64,000 nucleotides of DNA from Thysanoteuthis rhombus (Eukaryota; Mollusca; Cephalopoda; Oegopsida; Thysanoteuthidae): assembly GCA_963457665.1 (NCBI GenBank), contig OY735212.1:60225228-60289227 (forward strand), written 5' to 3'. Position 1 is the stretch's first letter. Each line of letters opens with the position of its first letter. The translations under genes and the position numbers were made by a program. The notes below the pieces were generated by a model. The model saw only the letters and a list, made by a program, of their open reading frames with translations. It had not been told where the DNA came from and did not search any database. Positions 10,990-23,651 of this stretch are shown here, piece by piece.

Positions 10990-11270
10990 AGGTTTTTTTT
11001 TTTCCTAATTCCCCCACTAAATAGGTTTTTTTAGTGGAGGGTTCAATTTGCAATCTGGGTTTATCGTAAATCAATCCCTTAGTTCGTGTCTGGCTGCATA
11101 CACACTTGTTTCTTGAAAATTCAGACTTCAGTAATTGTGGCCCAACAAGATGCAAGAGAGGTAAATTATTCATTGATCACCCCCCCCCCCTTTTTTTTGA
11201 TCGATTACCCCCAACACGGTGTGTTGTTTAATGACATTCGTCACCTAAGAGTTTCTACTGAGTCACCCAT
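10990..11270 (+). repeat. Family A repeat, 3' two-thirds
   Basis: It contains 'aaataggtttttttagtgg', 'gttcaatttgcaat', 'cttgaaaattcagact' and 'aaattattcattgatcacc', then the terminal 'gtttctactgagt', all in the family A order. The first ~150 bp is missing. Confidence 0.75.
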
Positions 11271-14200
11271 TTTGGTTTTTTTTTTGTTTGTTTTTTTTTC
11301 AATCATGAATTCATTGTTCAAACTATATTGGTTGCATTTTCACCAAGGTAAGATAATTTTACCATACCATGGATTTAATTACGAGATAAAAGGAAGCACA
11401 TATATAGGTATCTGCAATTCATATTCTCCCATGGAATGTTGATTTATTTCTGATACATTGTTTCGGAGTAAAAGGTTAATTTATTAACTAACTTGATTTG
11501 TTCAAAGATTCTTTTTCAAGTCAAAAATATCAATTAGAAAAATTGGTCTGATTTTAGACATTCAAGGAAATTTTCTAATTTAAAAAAAAAGGAATTAGCC
11601 TTCATACTCTTGAATATTGTAATATTCATTTTCTCACACAATTGTAATCTCAGTCGGGCACTTTCATTATTTGAGATTTTTCATTGAATGTTTTAAGTTG
11701 TGCATTATGAAATGATGTACATAGGTTTTCTTTAGCCTCTATTCTTGTTCTGTTGTTATTAAAATAAATAGAAACTGAAATTTCCTTTCAACTTTTTATA
11801 GATGAGCTGGCTGTTTTGAACTGAGCTAAAATGGTTGACTTTTACCCATTCTAATCATGTCTTTAATCCGGCCCAAACAACATTTGGCCAATCAAACACA
11901 GCCATATATAAATAAAAGTCTTTGATCCTTCTCAAACAACATTTAGCCAATCAAACATAGCCATGAATAAATATAGAACAAACTAGATATCATATGGTAT
12001 GTACAATCAACCAGAATGTCAGAGAATACGGTAATCAATATGGTGGATGTAATGAAAACCCTTCCATGATTTTGTGACAATATCTGTCCATCTGCTTTTC
12101 TCAAATGATATTCCTTGATGTTTGAGGTTAGCTAAGGAAAGTGTCTAAAAACAATTATGCAATGATAGGCTGGCATTGTAAACAGATATTATATACTATA
12201 TACTTTGATTGAAATCGATTGCGTTGCTATTGTAACAGTTGTTGAGATGCTAAATTATTTGCAGTCATGGGTTTTAATGGTAGCTTTTGTTTTGCCATAT
12301 TATCTACTTACTAGCTGGGAAAATGCACTCTCCATTCTGATATTGAGTGTTATTTTATTAACTAATCTTTGAAGATATATTCCAATCAGTGTCTCAAATA
12401 CATGATTTTTAGATTTGCCTGAAAAGTCTGAAAGTAACCAAGATGGACTCATTCAATTCAACTGACACATCTTTTCCATATAAACTTGAACAATACTCAA
12501 AACAATGAGAAATATCAGTGAAAAGAAACCTGAAAAATAATAATGTAGTATTTACCTTGAATGTGACAGAATGTTTCTTTTCAATTCCCAATATGATTTG
12601 TGTTAAGGACGAAAGAAATACTACAAGTATGCCCAAGTCAAACTAAGATTTCGTAATATGGCACTGCTGAAGAGGTGAAAAGATTCCTGTTTGGATAATG
12701 GATTCTTTTGGTTGGGAGAGGTTAGGGTGTCGATGGCAGCTCATAAACAAGGCATAAAATTCTACCGAATACTTGAGTTTTGACTTCTCTTACTGAGATG
12801 ACATGGCATTACCTCAAATGAATTCTGAGTGAAAGAACTTAGTTCTTCCTTAGAATATTTGTGTCTGTTATAGTTTATATTTGATACACCAAACAGAACA
12901 AGGCTTATCCCTTTCTTAATGTAAATATAATTTATCATCTTATTTTTTTGTCTTTACCTCTTCATGAAAAAATTAAAATCATAACTTATAGCCTAGTATT
13001 TAATCAATTTCATATTGTGATAAATATGGTATCAAAATAAAAGTCAACTGATGGGCAACACTCTCCTCCTCTCATCTCAATTAATTGTGATTACACTATT
13101 TAATCATTTGCTTGTTTTTTCACTTAGTTTTCAATCTTCATCTACAAGGGTTTGACTGAGATTTGTTTAACCACCTGCACCAAATGGAGAGGGCAAACCA
13201 ACTAATTTGCCAACTGATTATTACCATCTCCATTTTGTTATTTGATATTGCTAACTAACATATGTAGCAAGTAGGGATAGAGACAATGAAATGGAATAAT
13301 TGGTTTTTCAGCTTAAAACACTCCTTTCCTAGAAAATTGCTTTTGGGTATTATCAATGATGATGTTGGAGCTATCTATTGCCTTCGAGTGGGTATCCTAT
13401 ACCAGAAGCAATTCATATTCCTGCTGTCAGTTTCAGATTGGCTTACACTTGCCTCATAATTCCCCTCCTCTTCTTCCTTAACTGAACCAACTTGAAAACT
13501 GGGCAATGCATGCAGTACATTTATTGATTGTGTCTTTTCAACAGAATTAAGCCTAGCCAGAAAGGAAATTCTGGGCAGCTAAATTGCTTTGTGATTGGTT
13601 CTGCATTAAAGGGAGTCATGTTGACATAAATAGCTATAATTTAGCTCCAATTCCTCCAATTTGAGTGCAATGTGCAGGCTTGATTTGAGGATTAATGAAA
13701 GGATTTGACAGCCAAAAGTTATAGAGTTTGATTGCTAATTTTGGCTTTAAAATGTCTGAAGGAAAAAAAATTCAATTTTTAATCCTGGGAGAATTATTTG
13801 TACTTTGTGCTGTACTAGTTACAAAATTAGCGATAATCACCTCGAAAAAATTATGATTTGATATTTTTTGAGTGTGTGTGTGCTTATTTTTTTCCTTTGG
13901 CAGAGAATTGTTTGAAATTAACTCTTCCAAACGCTGTGTTGCAAATAGTGCATCAGAATGTACATTAGAAGATGGGATTTTTGGATATCTTGTAGCATAT
14001 TAATTTGCTCGAGACACTTTTTTTAGTTGACAAAGAACAGTTCGAAATAATGTGTACAATTTTATTGCAAGATTTTTTTCACCAAAACATACCATATTTG
14101 CAATAACCTTAGTAAATTTAACACTTGTATTTACAGAAATTCTCCTTATAATCTGACCTAGTTCCAATCTCATTCGTGTGTCAATGTCTGTGAGAGGAAT

Positions 14201-15249
14201 TTTTTTTTAGCCCCATATTTGACAAAACATAAATCATGTTGTAACTGCTGCCCCCAATGCTCTTAGACCACGCTTCACCATCTGGCAGTTTAGAACTCAC
14301 CCAAATTCACCAAAACATTTCTTCTATCTTCTACTGTTACGTAGCTACTTGAGATACATAATGTTTTACTTAGCTTGAGATTGATATCTTTCAAGAGTTA
14401 AAACACGGAAAACACTGACTTTTGAATTTTCTATACATCCGCTTCATCATCATCAAAATCATTTTCTTCCTATTTTTTTCTTTTGTATTTCCTCACATCA
14501 TGAATGCCAAACATGAATACAAAACTAATAAAAAAAAACTTCTCCATTTACCATAAGCAAATGGAAGAAACGTTTTAATGCTTTTGTCTTGATATCTACA
14601 CCATATGAATAAAAAGACATTCCCTCAGGTTGATAGGTCTCTGAATTGCAGCTCAATTGTATCACATGCCTCTGAGTACTTTGACAGTCATCATATGTTA
14701 GACTGTACAAGGTTTGGCCCATCTACCTGGATACATTTGACAATGATATTTGATTTCTTTCTATTCTTCCTAATAAATGGTTGCAAAGATACTATTTTTT
14801 TTCTGCTGTTAGAAAACTATTTATCTGGAAAGCAGTCTCTTTGCATTGAAGAAATTCTTTCTTGTTCAGATTGCTTCACCCTTTTCATTCATTTTTTTTT
14901 TACCTGTTTTAACTCATTGAAACATAGACTAATTAGCTAAAGTCAGAGGCGTATTAGTATCACAAATGTTCTGGTCACAAACTTTTGGATTGTGAGTACC
15001 TCTAGTTATGCCTTACATTGAATAGTAGTTCTGTGAATTAGTATCAGTTGGAGCTTAAATGTAAATGTTTTACATCATCAAGATTGCTATGATGTAATCT
15101 TTGGCATCAAGTGTGTAAATGTCAATTCTGATTAACACTTGATAATAATGATCATTGACTTGTGTAGATAAGTGAAGTCATTTAACATGGTATGACAAGC
15201 ACATCGACACTTTTGGTTGATATTCTATACAGGGCTAATTTATTAGAAT
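11271..15249. other. AT-rich DNA, a 59-bp tandem dimer, no recognisable gene
   Basis: A 59-bp unit (cttt.atcc..., caaacaacattt.gccaatcaaaca, agccat) occurs twice in tandem at about 11859-11976. Otherwise I see homopolymers and chance open frames. 13490-13545 has a faint family A-like piece ('ccaacttgaaaactg'), too short to call. Confidence 0.5.
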
Positions 15250-15420
15250 ACTCCAAACAAAACTGTCAAAGTAGGTTTGTTCAGTTTTCAAGTCGGTGTG
15301 GCTGGCTATGAATTCAGGCCTCGTCAGTGGAGCTAGAGGGCTAAAACTTTAAACATTTACTCCTCATTATGTCTAGTAAAAAGGGTTGAGTTTTTTCACA
15401 CACACCTTCCTCGATAACAG
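15250..15420 (+). repeat. Family A repeat, 5' part
   Basis: It reads 'ccaaacaaaactgtca', then 'cagttttcaagtcggtgtgg', 'agtggagctagagggcta' and 'tttactcctcattatgtcta', the first ~150 bp of family A. The 3' part is missing. Confidence 0.75.
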
Positions 15421-16217
15421 CACGATCACTTCACAATGCCTTGTTTTCTAAGATCATGGAAATTGTCTAAATTTGAAAATGTCCTTATTGTTGATAAAAA
15501 GAGGAATAAGCCAGCCTCAAATAGCATCAAAATAGAGAATTTTACTTTCATCTGTGGACCATGTGTTTGTACAATTCACTAATGAAGAAAAGAAAATCAA
15601 TGCAATTGAGATGTTGGACAGCAAAGGAGTTTTGGCACTCTGCCTTTTCAGATAAATCATTTGTGGAATTTTTAGACAGTAGAGAAGTATGCGTAGAAGT
15701 TTATCTAGCCAAAATTCTGTTTGAATTGCCCTCGGCTCACTATCAATCATGGCAGATTTTCAATTTCAAGTACTGGTTGTTCAAAGCTCCTGGAATGTGA
15801 GGAAAAATATAAGTTCAGAAAAATATGCTTTCATTTTGCAGAAGGAACTTCTTCAAATATTCGCTGATAACCATTTTGGATAAGATAGATCCCTTTTCAT
15901 AAAGAAATGTAACTCATGCAATACAGCAAAGAAGACTTGAGAATGGCTGGTCCAAAAATGTATTAAGTGACTTTCATGGACATTTTAGTTTCATTAGATC
16001 AATGTTATTGAAGATATCTGGGCAGGCATTGAAGTGTGTAATATGGGAAACGTCCAGAAAATCTGTTACGAATCATTTGTTCTATGCTGTAAATGCCTGT
16101 TAAGATGACCATCAAAAATAGATTTAATAAAGCTGAGCAAAAGCTTTGAAATTTGATAACACCAAGTCCACTATATCTTAATTTTTACATTATAAAATAT
16201 TTTTGAATTGATTAGAT
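15421..16217. other. AT-rich DNA, no recognisable gene
   Basis: Overlapping open frames on both strands (15517-15800) look like chance: they resemble no family and have no splice context I can support. Confidence 0.4.
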
Positions 16218-16561
16218 CAGTGGTTTTGAAATAAGGGTCCACAAACAACCAAGAGTCCATCAAATAATGCTCAAGGATCCATAGCAGTGTTCCCTCTGAA
16301 CCTGACACTGTAAAGTTTGTGGCAGAGAAACATCAACCATCACACAACTATCAGAGATTATTGTACACAGACCTGTACCATACATCAGAATTTGAATATA
16401 TGTAATCCATTTTAAGATAAATATGATTTTTAAAGATCAAAGATTGCTTTTTATTATAGTTAATCAATTGGTCTAAAAATGAAATGCTTGAAATTAGGGG
16501 TCCGCCAGAATATTTTGTTTATAGCAGGAGTCCTTGAGTTTTCAAAGTTTTGAAACCGCTG
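16218..16561 (+). mobile_element. Family E: hAT-like non-autonomous element, copy 1
   Basis: It begins CAGTGGTTTTGAAA and ends TTTTGAAACCGCTG, an inverted pair of the hAT 'CAGNGGTTCTCAAA' type. The inner 'ggggtccgcc' near the right end and 'gggtccac' near the left are also typical. The flanking 8-mers gattagat and gtataggt match at 5 of 8 positions, which fits a decayed 8-bp target duplication. At 344 bp with no transposase it is non-autonomous. A second copy lies at 51834. Confidence 0.75.
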
Positions 16562-17812
16562 GTATAGGTTATACCCTTGTTTGAAAAATGAGGTGTCTAT
16601 TTACTTTTGTCTTGTTTCTGTATGTTTAAGTTTCTGTTTGCATGAAGATCATCTAAAGATAGATATCTATATGTGTGTTTGAATGTTTATATTCTATCTT
16701 TGTATGCCTACATGTAAGTCGTGCAGGTGTGTTGATATGTATATCTTTTTGAGCGGATAGAAGGATGGATTTAAAAATATAGATCCAAACAACACTTGTA
16801 AACGGACAACTTTACAAAAAGAAATATATGAAATTTTCCTCCCACCTGATGTTACCAGAAATAAATGATTGGATCTTGTGAAAAACATGATCTTTTAAGT
16901 ATGTAGCCAATTCTCAGGTTTTCATGTTACCATCCTTGGTGAATACTTTAAAAAATGATAGTAAGATTTAGGATTTGTGCTCATGTAACTAGTGAGCACT
17001 TTGCCAATGCTATTGTAACTAAAATCAGTTCATATATAACTACAATAAAGGGAGGTAAGTGTAAAAAAATTCCTGGATCTGCCCCAAAATTTAATCAATT
17101 CTTCAATTCAACTCATTCATAAAATGTCATCGAAATTCATTGGAGATTTTGTGTAGACAAATGTTAATAGATATATAAATGAGTGCAAAATTGTGTACAA
17201 GGGTAATTGGTAATTGGAGCACAGGATTAACATAGGATAGGGTGTACTAAGGCTTGGTGACCTTTAAATCTCAATTGAAGATCAGATTTTTTGGCATTTC
17301 CTTAAAAGGCCAACTTGGGTATTTTCTTATTGCAATTTCTACGTTTTTCACTATCATTATTGAAAATATATCCTACCTTCCCTACAAAATGGATGAAGTG
17401 TTTTCTTTCTAAATAAAAATATAAATGATGTTTAATAATTTCCAACAAGTCAATATTCTCACACGTAACTCTTTCTAATAAAGTTATACATCAGAATGGA
17501 AACCTCTGACAAAGCCTAAATAACAATCTTTCCATCTGAGTGACTCTAGGTCCCTACCCCCCAAAATTAACATGTATTACCTTTTATTCTTTGTTAGCAT
17601 TAATATGCATTCAGAGGGAAATTTGTGAATACTTTATAAATGACTTCATTAGAAAGATTGATAATCATAGGAAAAGTTGGTTTTTTTTTATTCAGACAAT
17701 TAGTTCCAATCTTGTTGAAAAAGTATAATCTTATTATTAAGTCTGTTTATGAATTTATTTATAGAAAAAAAAATTCTTTTCAAAGATATCTCTAAAAATT
17801 TATATTTATATC

Positions 17813-17815
<3 letters not shown>
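16562..17815. other. AT-rich DNA with one diverged 'tgacctca'-family unit
   Basis: About 17195-17310 ('tgtacaagggtaatt', 'acaggattaacataggatag', 'gacctttaaat') is an isolated unit of the ~120-bp repeat family. Nothing else is recognisable. Confidence 0.5.
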
Positions 17816-17847
<32 letters not shown>

Positions 17848-17920
17848 AGAAAGCTTTACAGCTTTAAACACTCATATATTGCCTGTGCAATCCTCAGTGC
17901 TGAAATACACACACACACAC

Positions 17921-17951
<31 letters not shown>

Positions 17952-17967
17952 CATATACAGAGAGAGA
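17816..17967. repeat. Simple repeats (TA)n and (AC)n(AT)n
   Basis: (TA)n at 17816-17843 and a compound (AC)n(AT)n tract at 17907-17967, separated by about 60 bp of ordinary sequence. Confidence 0.9.
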
Positions 17968-18540
17968 ATAAATGGTTAAAAAAAAATAATGTCAAAATAC
18001 AACTGGAAGTCGGTAGGAATTACAGAAATTATTTTCTCGACTCTTCTCAGGTTATTCGGAGAAGAATTTCTGAATGAATGTCTTCTTTTCAGCTTGGTTG
18101 TTCAAGGCCAAAATCAAGCTGTTATTTTTATGCCCTTCTTATATAAACCAATTATGATTGTTTATAGAATGTGTTATTGGATCTTGAATACTAAAGTGAT
18201 GACATGAACTGCTACACTAAACTAACTCTTATTTATACTTTAATGTAGAAACGCAACAATGTGTCTGTAACGACTTGAAAAGTGTGTGTGTGTAAGGAGT
18301 TTTATTGGAGTTTTGTAGAGATAGAGAATATTAGGATTAACTGTCTCCTTGGACAGTTGTTTATAGACAATCATAATGAACCTCAAAAGGAGAAAACAAG
18401 TGAAGAATCAGACTAAATAAATCTCAAGTTGATTCTGTCTGAAAGGATCTGATGTCAATATATTGATGCAAAGTTTACAAAGATAAAATGGGTTACAAGT
18501 TATTTGAATTGGTCACGGTTTACTTTCCATTAACACCTAA

Positions 18541-18911
18541 ATCTATCCATATATAAGCCTATATGCAAATTACTATATTTAATTGTATACATCTCTGTTT
18601 TGTCCGATAACTGTTATAACATAAAAGTTATAATGGACTAGACCGTGTTAAATGAGTTAACACATCTTTTAAAAACAATGGGTTGTATCAAAATCAGATT
18701 GGCTTTTTATGACATAACAATGAATGATACGTCACAGAATCACTGGATGTTTGAAATTAAAATAGAAGGAAAAAAGGTGTTTAAGTGAAAGAAATGTTGA
18801 GTTGAGACTAGAATTATTAAAAATAAATTACCTTATAAAATAGCTTTGGGCTCTTTAGTACTAATCGATACATAAATAACCCCATCATCTTCCAATGATA
18901 TATGCTAGTAT
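18541..18911 (+). repeat. Family F repeat, copy 1
   Basis: It matches 25751-26165 along its length: 'atccatatataagcc', 'actgttataacataaaagtt', 'atgacataacaatg', and the terminal 'ggctctttagtactaatcga'. Both copies lie in the same orientation. No coding capacity and no clear terminal repeats. Origin unknown. Confidence 0.75.
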
Positions 18912-20147
18912 CAATATAAGTGCCCTACTGAGGTAACCATCTTCTTTCATTTGTGAGGCCATAGTGATTTAATAATGGAATTAAATGGAATCACCACCCC
19001 CATAGACTGAGGTTGTCAATCTCTCTTGATGTTATCTTTACTGTATGGAGCCTTATATTATTACATTACCATGATAGAAAACAGCACCTTTGTAATTACC
19101 CAAATTTGGCTCGTCTCCTTTCAAAGCAGTGTTTGAATGTTGTTCTCTAGATGCCTAATTGCCATCCCCTCCCACATTAAATTGTGACAGATTTTCCACA
19201 CACACACACATACACCCCTGGCTATTAAGTATCAAAGAGTAACTACTGACAATAGATGCCCTCTGTGATTGACGGGTAACCAATCTAAGTGGACTACACC
19301 AACACATCCCACCAAACACTTGGCAAAACTTTCCTTTGATGGAGGTCTATTTTGGGTTGTACTTTAGACTGTTTGCCTCTGAATCATTTCATATTCTTGT
19401 AAAATATACATTTTTCATCATGTCATTAATCTGCTGATTATTCATTTGAAATCTTTCTTTTTTTTTTAATTTTTTTCAGAACGTCAATTTTACAATTCCT
19501 ATCTCAGCTAATTAATAATATAATGATTCTGATTCATGTTTGTCTAAGATAGAAATTAAGCATGTTTTCTATTATATGATCTAAATTATTGAAGTGATTG
19601 TGTGGCCCAAATAAAGATGAAAAATGTATTGTATAGGCTGTTAGATCAGAAAGGTTGGCCATGTCTGTACCTAAGCTTCACAAGATCTGTTCTGGGGAGT
19701 GCAGATGTTGATTCTTACTTAGTGATTGGCATCTGTCAAATCACAGGGAGCCCTTTAGTCAAGTTTTATGCACCTTTCCTGGTGACACTGTTGAATTTTT
19801 CAGCTGATTCTGCAATCATAACTGTTGTATTCCTATGGAGTTCAGACAAGAGCAAGTCATTGTTAAACTCAGCAGCACAACCTGGTCATAGTACATGGCT
19901 TCAAGTTGAAGTTACCTTCTATAAAACACCAGCAATATTTCCGCCTGCTACTGCAGCCTTATTATTTCTAAACTCATGAAATATTACTTGTCTTATGTGT
20001 TCTGTAGAGTGTCCATCTATGGAAGAGTCAAATTAGTAACTAACTGTGATGACATAATTCATTCTTTTAAAACTGTTTGAACACATACTTGCATGTATTG
20101 CTATCATGTACGCATTTCAAAATAGCAAAGATATCATTCATGCCATT
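18912..20147. other. Mostly featureless DNA with an unexplained 126-codon open frame
   Basis: The frame 19602-19979 (+) is uninterrupted and distinctly richer in G+C than its surroundings. The opposite strand also reads as nearly open, protein-like stretches (for example NTTVMIAESAEKFNSVTRKGA). I recognise neither, so it could be a decayed transposon or processed pseudogene. The rest holds a short (CA)n tract near 19197 and no other feature. Confidence 0.4.
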
Positions 20148-20588
20148 AGAAACTGTCCGCCATAATTGTCAGCAGAAGGTTTCTTCAGTTTTCAAACTGG
20201 TCTAGCTGGCTATGTATATTGCATGTGATCATACTGATAGAGCGGGAGACACGAAAATTTAAATATTCACTTATCTACTATATCTAAAAAAAACATTTAT
20301 TTTAGTTTTAATGGAAATTGTCTCAAAATAGGTTTTTCGTTGGGAGTTCAATTTGCAATGTAAGTTTATGCTAAATTGGTCCCTTAATTTCTGTCTTGTA
20401 ATCTTCACGCTTGTTCTTTCAATTCAGACTTTTTCAGTGATCACTGCCCAATGAAAGGTGAGAGAAGTAACTTATTCATTGATCACCCTTTTTTTCCCAA
20501 TTTTTTGATTGATCTCTCCCAACACTGTTTGCTACCAAAAGAGGTTAATCACATGATGGTTTCTAGTGAATGACTAACTAAACCTGTT
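20148..20588 (+). repeat. Family A repeat, near full length
   Basis: It begins agaaactgtccgcc, then 'tttcttcagttttcaaactg' and 'gttcaatttgcaatgtaag'. It continues with 'ttttcagtgatcactgccca', 'taacttattcattgatcacc' and 'gatggtttctagtgaatgac', ending aaacctgt. About 60 bp beyond the end resembles sequence beyond the copy at 23314 ('agatttc.gacattattta'), so the family may extend further or both sit in a larger repeat. Confidence 0.8.
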
Positions 20589-20896
20589 GATAAAAGATTT
20601 CAGACATTATTTATTGGATGACTTTATATTTTTTTTCTGAAAATGTTGAATTTTTTTTTTTATTTCATGTATCTGTTTTTTTTTTCTTTTCTTTCAATTT
20701 TTTGCTTATCTTTTTCTTTATATTTCTCAATCTCTAACTCACATCTTGCTTCATTCCTCATTTATCTCTGTCTAATTGTTTTTATTCCTCAGTTTAATTC
20801 ATTTTCTTTTTTCAAGACGTCTTATCCTCCCCATTCTCTCTCTCAAGTCCTACCATCTCTTTCTCTCTCCCACAACTCTTATGTTTCTTATTCCAT

Positions 20897-21230
20897 CTTG
20901 AATCACTGTAACCTCACAAATGACCCGACCAACCAGCCAAGTGGGTTACAGTTTTTCCCTCTTTGCTCATCCGCGTGTCTCTGGGTGCTGCTCCTCACAT
21001 TTTGGGGGCTACTCCCTTGAAATTTTGCATGAGTATACCACTGGGCACCATTCCCCAATTTTTTTTTTTTTCTTTCTTTCTAAAACAAGCTTTTGGGGTC
21101 TCAATGGTCATTTTGAACCAAGAATGCCCAAATCCTGTGCTGTTATTTCTTTTTAGATAATTTTAGATAAAAAATCTTTTAGATAATTTTACATTAGTTC
21201 TGGTACATGCTTGGACTATGGTGATTCATT
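20897..21230 (+). mobile_element. Family B MITE, copy 2
   Basis: Left end TTGAATCACTGTAACC pairs imperfectly with the right end (reverse complement AATGAATCACCATAGTCC). Internal 'agccaagtgggttacag', 'tggtcattttgaacca' and 'ttagataattttag' match copies 1, 3 and 5. Open frames across it are incidental. The ~300 bp upstream (20590-20896) is pyrimidine-rich with no gene. Confidence 0.75.
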
Positions 21231-21826
21231 AATGCAAGTTACGGTTATTCCTCTTTCTCACACTTGGCAATCTTTGCAAATCACGCATTTTTGATACTTG
21301 TGTGAAAATTTGAAAAAGTTATCTCCTTCTGAGGCTAAAAATGACTGGAAGTGGCTAGATTTTTCCATTTGTTCATTTCCAGCCAACTTGGATCACAAAC
21401 TCATCCAGGTAAGATGGAAACATCCAACATGCCAAACTGTCTTTTCAGTTTTTGTACTTTTCAGGAGCTTTCAAATGATTTTTCAATTTTCAGCTTTAAG
21501 GTTATAAAGCAATATCTAGCTACTTTTAAACATTTTTAGCCATGAAAGGCAACTGTTTTCAATATTTACATAAATTTTTTAGTGCCTGATTTTCAAGAAT
21601 AACCTTACTCTTGAACTCTATATCACTTTGTTATATGACCTTGTGCCAAACAGAGATATGCTTAGTAAATAACGTTTTTGTTAGTGTTCCACTGTCTTTT
21701 CTTATACTTCCTTGAATTCCACAGACTTACCTCATCTGTTTTGTCCTTTCTATCATTCTTCTTTCACCTTCAATTCTGTCCATTTCATTTTTTTCTTTCT
21801 CTCTCTCTCTCTCTTGAATATTGAAG

Positions 21827-22363
21827 CCTGTGCTGCCAATCCTGTTTTGATTTTTGTCACTAAAATTGCTTTAAAAATTGGCCAAAATCAGCTAAATCTT
21901 TTCCAATTTTGGCTAACTTTATGGCTAAATAAGTTCTATACTCATTTTAAGGCCAATTATCAAATGAAATAGCTATGTACTAAAACTCCAGACCAAATGA
22001 TTAATAAAAATTTTACCTTTACTTTTGTTAAACTTGATGGATCTGCTAAACCAAAAGTTAGTATCTGACTCCAAGAATATTCTCAAAGCAAAAGTTTTGG
22101 TTAAAATTCAGTTTATTGATCTCAAGTGGAAAATAATGGAAATTATGAAAAAAATATGTGGTGGGATTTGTTTTGACCAACCTTCAAAAAAATTTTCAGC
22201 TAACTTTATAGCTAAAAATATTAAATACATATGTTTTGATTTTGCTGTAAAATAAAATTTAATCGGATATTTATTTTCTCTTTAGATGGCCAGATTTTTG
22301 TCAGCTAAATAGGGTTAGAATTGGCTTGATCTAGCTGAAAAATGGCTGATATAACATCCCTGA
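21827..22363 (+). mobile_element. Family D element, left member of an inverted pair
   Basis: It begins near 'gtgctgccaat' and ends 'acatccctga', inverted forms of a CAGNGNTGCCAA terminus. Its interior is rich in 'agctaaatttt' and 'ggccaa' words. It is the reverse complement, with divergence, of 22661-23122 across a 297-bp spacer. It is related to the cores of the family C elements at 46.8 and 56.3 kb. Non-coding, likely a MITE. Confidence 0.65.
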
Positions 22364-22660
22364 TTAAAGCCGTGTTCTTTCTCCAATATTATATTATTTT
22401 CTTTGTATTTCTTCATTCTCACTCGCTTCTCACTGTTTGTCCACAGACAGTTGCTGCTGCTGATGCTGTCATTGAAAGATAGATAAGACTCTTCAGATGG
22501 AAGAGAATCTAGAAGAGTCTCTTGTAAAGTATTTGTATCGTTCTGGTATGCCTAGCATGTGGGGGCAATTTAGTAGTTCTTCTACTTCTCTACTTCGCAA
22601 CATTTTAACCTGAGCAAAACTAGCTACAGTATCAAACACACACATACACAGAGAAAAGGA

Positions 22661-23122
22661 TCAGGGATGCCAAATCAGCCATTTGGGGGCTAGATCTGGC
22701 CGATTTTTTTCTTGTACAGCTGATAAGAATCAGCAATAACAGATAGTCGAAAATCTGTCTGTTTTTCTTTTTTTTTTTCTTATAAATTAACTCGAACTTA
22801 TAAATCAATATTTTTAGCCGTAAAGTTATCTGAATTTTACCTGAAACTTTTGCTTTGAGAATATTTTTGGAGTCGGATACTTATTTTATTTTAGCAAATC
22901 CTCTACAACCCGAGTAAGGTTAGTAGAAGTAAATGTTATTAATCAGTTCTGGGGTTTTAGTATAACGTTACTTATTTTGAAAATTGTGTTTTGAATGAGT
23001 TCATAACTATTCTAGCCATAAAATTAGCCAGAAGTGAAAAATATTCTGTCCATTTTAGCTATTTTAGCCATTTTTAAAGCAGTTTTAGTCAAAAAAAAAA
23101 TCAGAAAGGTGTTGGCAACACT
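22661..23122 (-). mobile_element. Family D element, right member of an inverted pair
   Basis: The + strand starts tcagggatgccaaatcagcc and ends gtgttggcaacactg, the mirror of 21827-22363. Shared internal words in reverse include 'aaaacttttgctttgagaat', 'ggagtcggatactt' and 'ggggttttagta'. The pair could fold into a hairpin with arms of roughly 450-530 bp. Confidence 0.65.
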
Positions 23123-23313
23123 GAAGAGGATAGCAGAAGTGAGGCGGGCCGCTACTGAAGGAAGGGGTCTGAATCCTGTCATCATCTGCTAATAAAGAAC
23201 TAAGCACGTGTTCGGATATATTTTGAGCTGAAAAGTTTTGACGTACAATTCAGCTGCTTGTATGAATTATATTAATGGCCTAAACAGAAAGTGCTTCTTC
23301 AACAAGACACTTT

Positions 23314-23651
23314 AGAAACCGTCAACCAAAACTACCAGCATAGGTTTATTCAGTTTCTGAGTTGGTCCAGCTGGCTAGCTATATAGGTATCATATGCACA
23401 GACCAAGCCAATAGAGCTAAAAGGCTGAAAATTCAAAAATTTACTCTTTATTATTTCGTTTTTTCTTTGAAAATTCTGACTTTTTTTAGTGATCACTGTC
23501 CAACAAAAGTATAAGTTTATTCATTGATCACCCATTTTTCTAATTTTTTTATTTTTTTTTTCTAATTTTTTAATTGACCACTTTCATCATGACATGCTGC
23601 CAAAAGATGTTAGTCATTTGATAGTCTCTATTGAGTGATTAACCAGACCTC
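23314..23651 (+). repeat. Family A repeat with internal deletion
   Basis: It starts agaaaccgtcaaccaaaact and ends ttaaccagacct. The ~130-bp middle segment ('ataggtttttagtg...gtctgg') is missing, joining 'ttattatttcg' directly to 'tttgaaaattctgac'. Confidence 0.85.

Noticed and set aside
11859-11976. CCAAT-like and TATA-like words repeated in a 59-bp tandem dimer, possible promoter
   Set aside because: Words of this kind are frequent in AT-rich DNA, and there is no gene downstream. The dimer itself is noted.
20643-21160. Several overlapping + strand open frames
   Set aside because: They fall in a pyrimidine-rich tract and a family B MITE, and are phenylalanine/serine/leucine-rich as expected from base bias.
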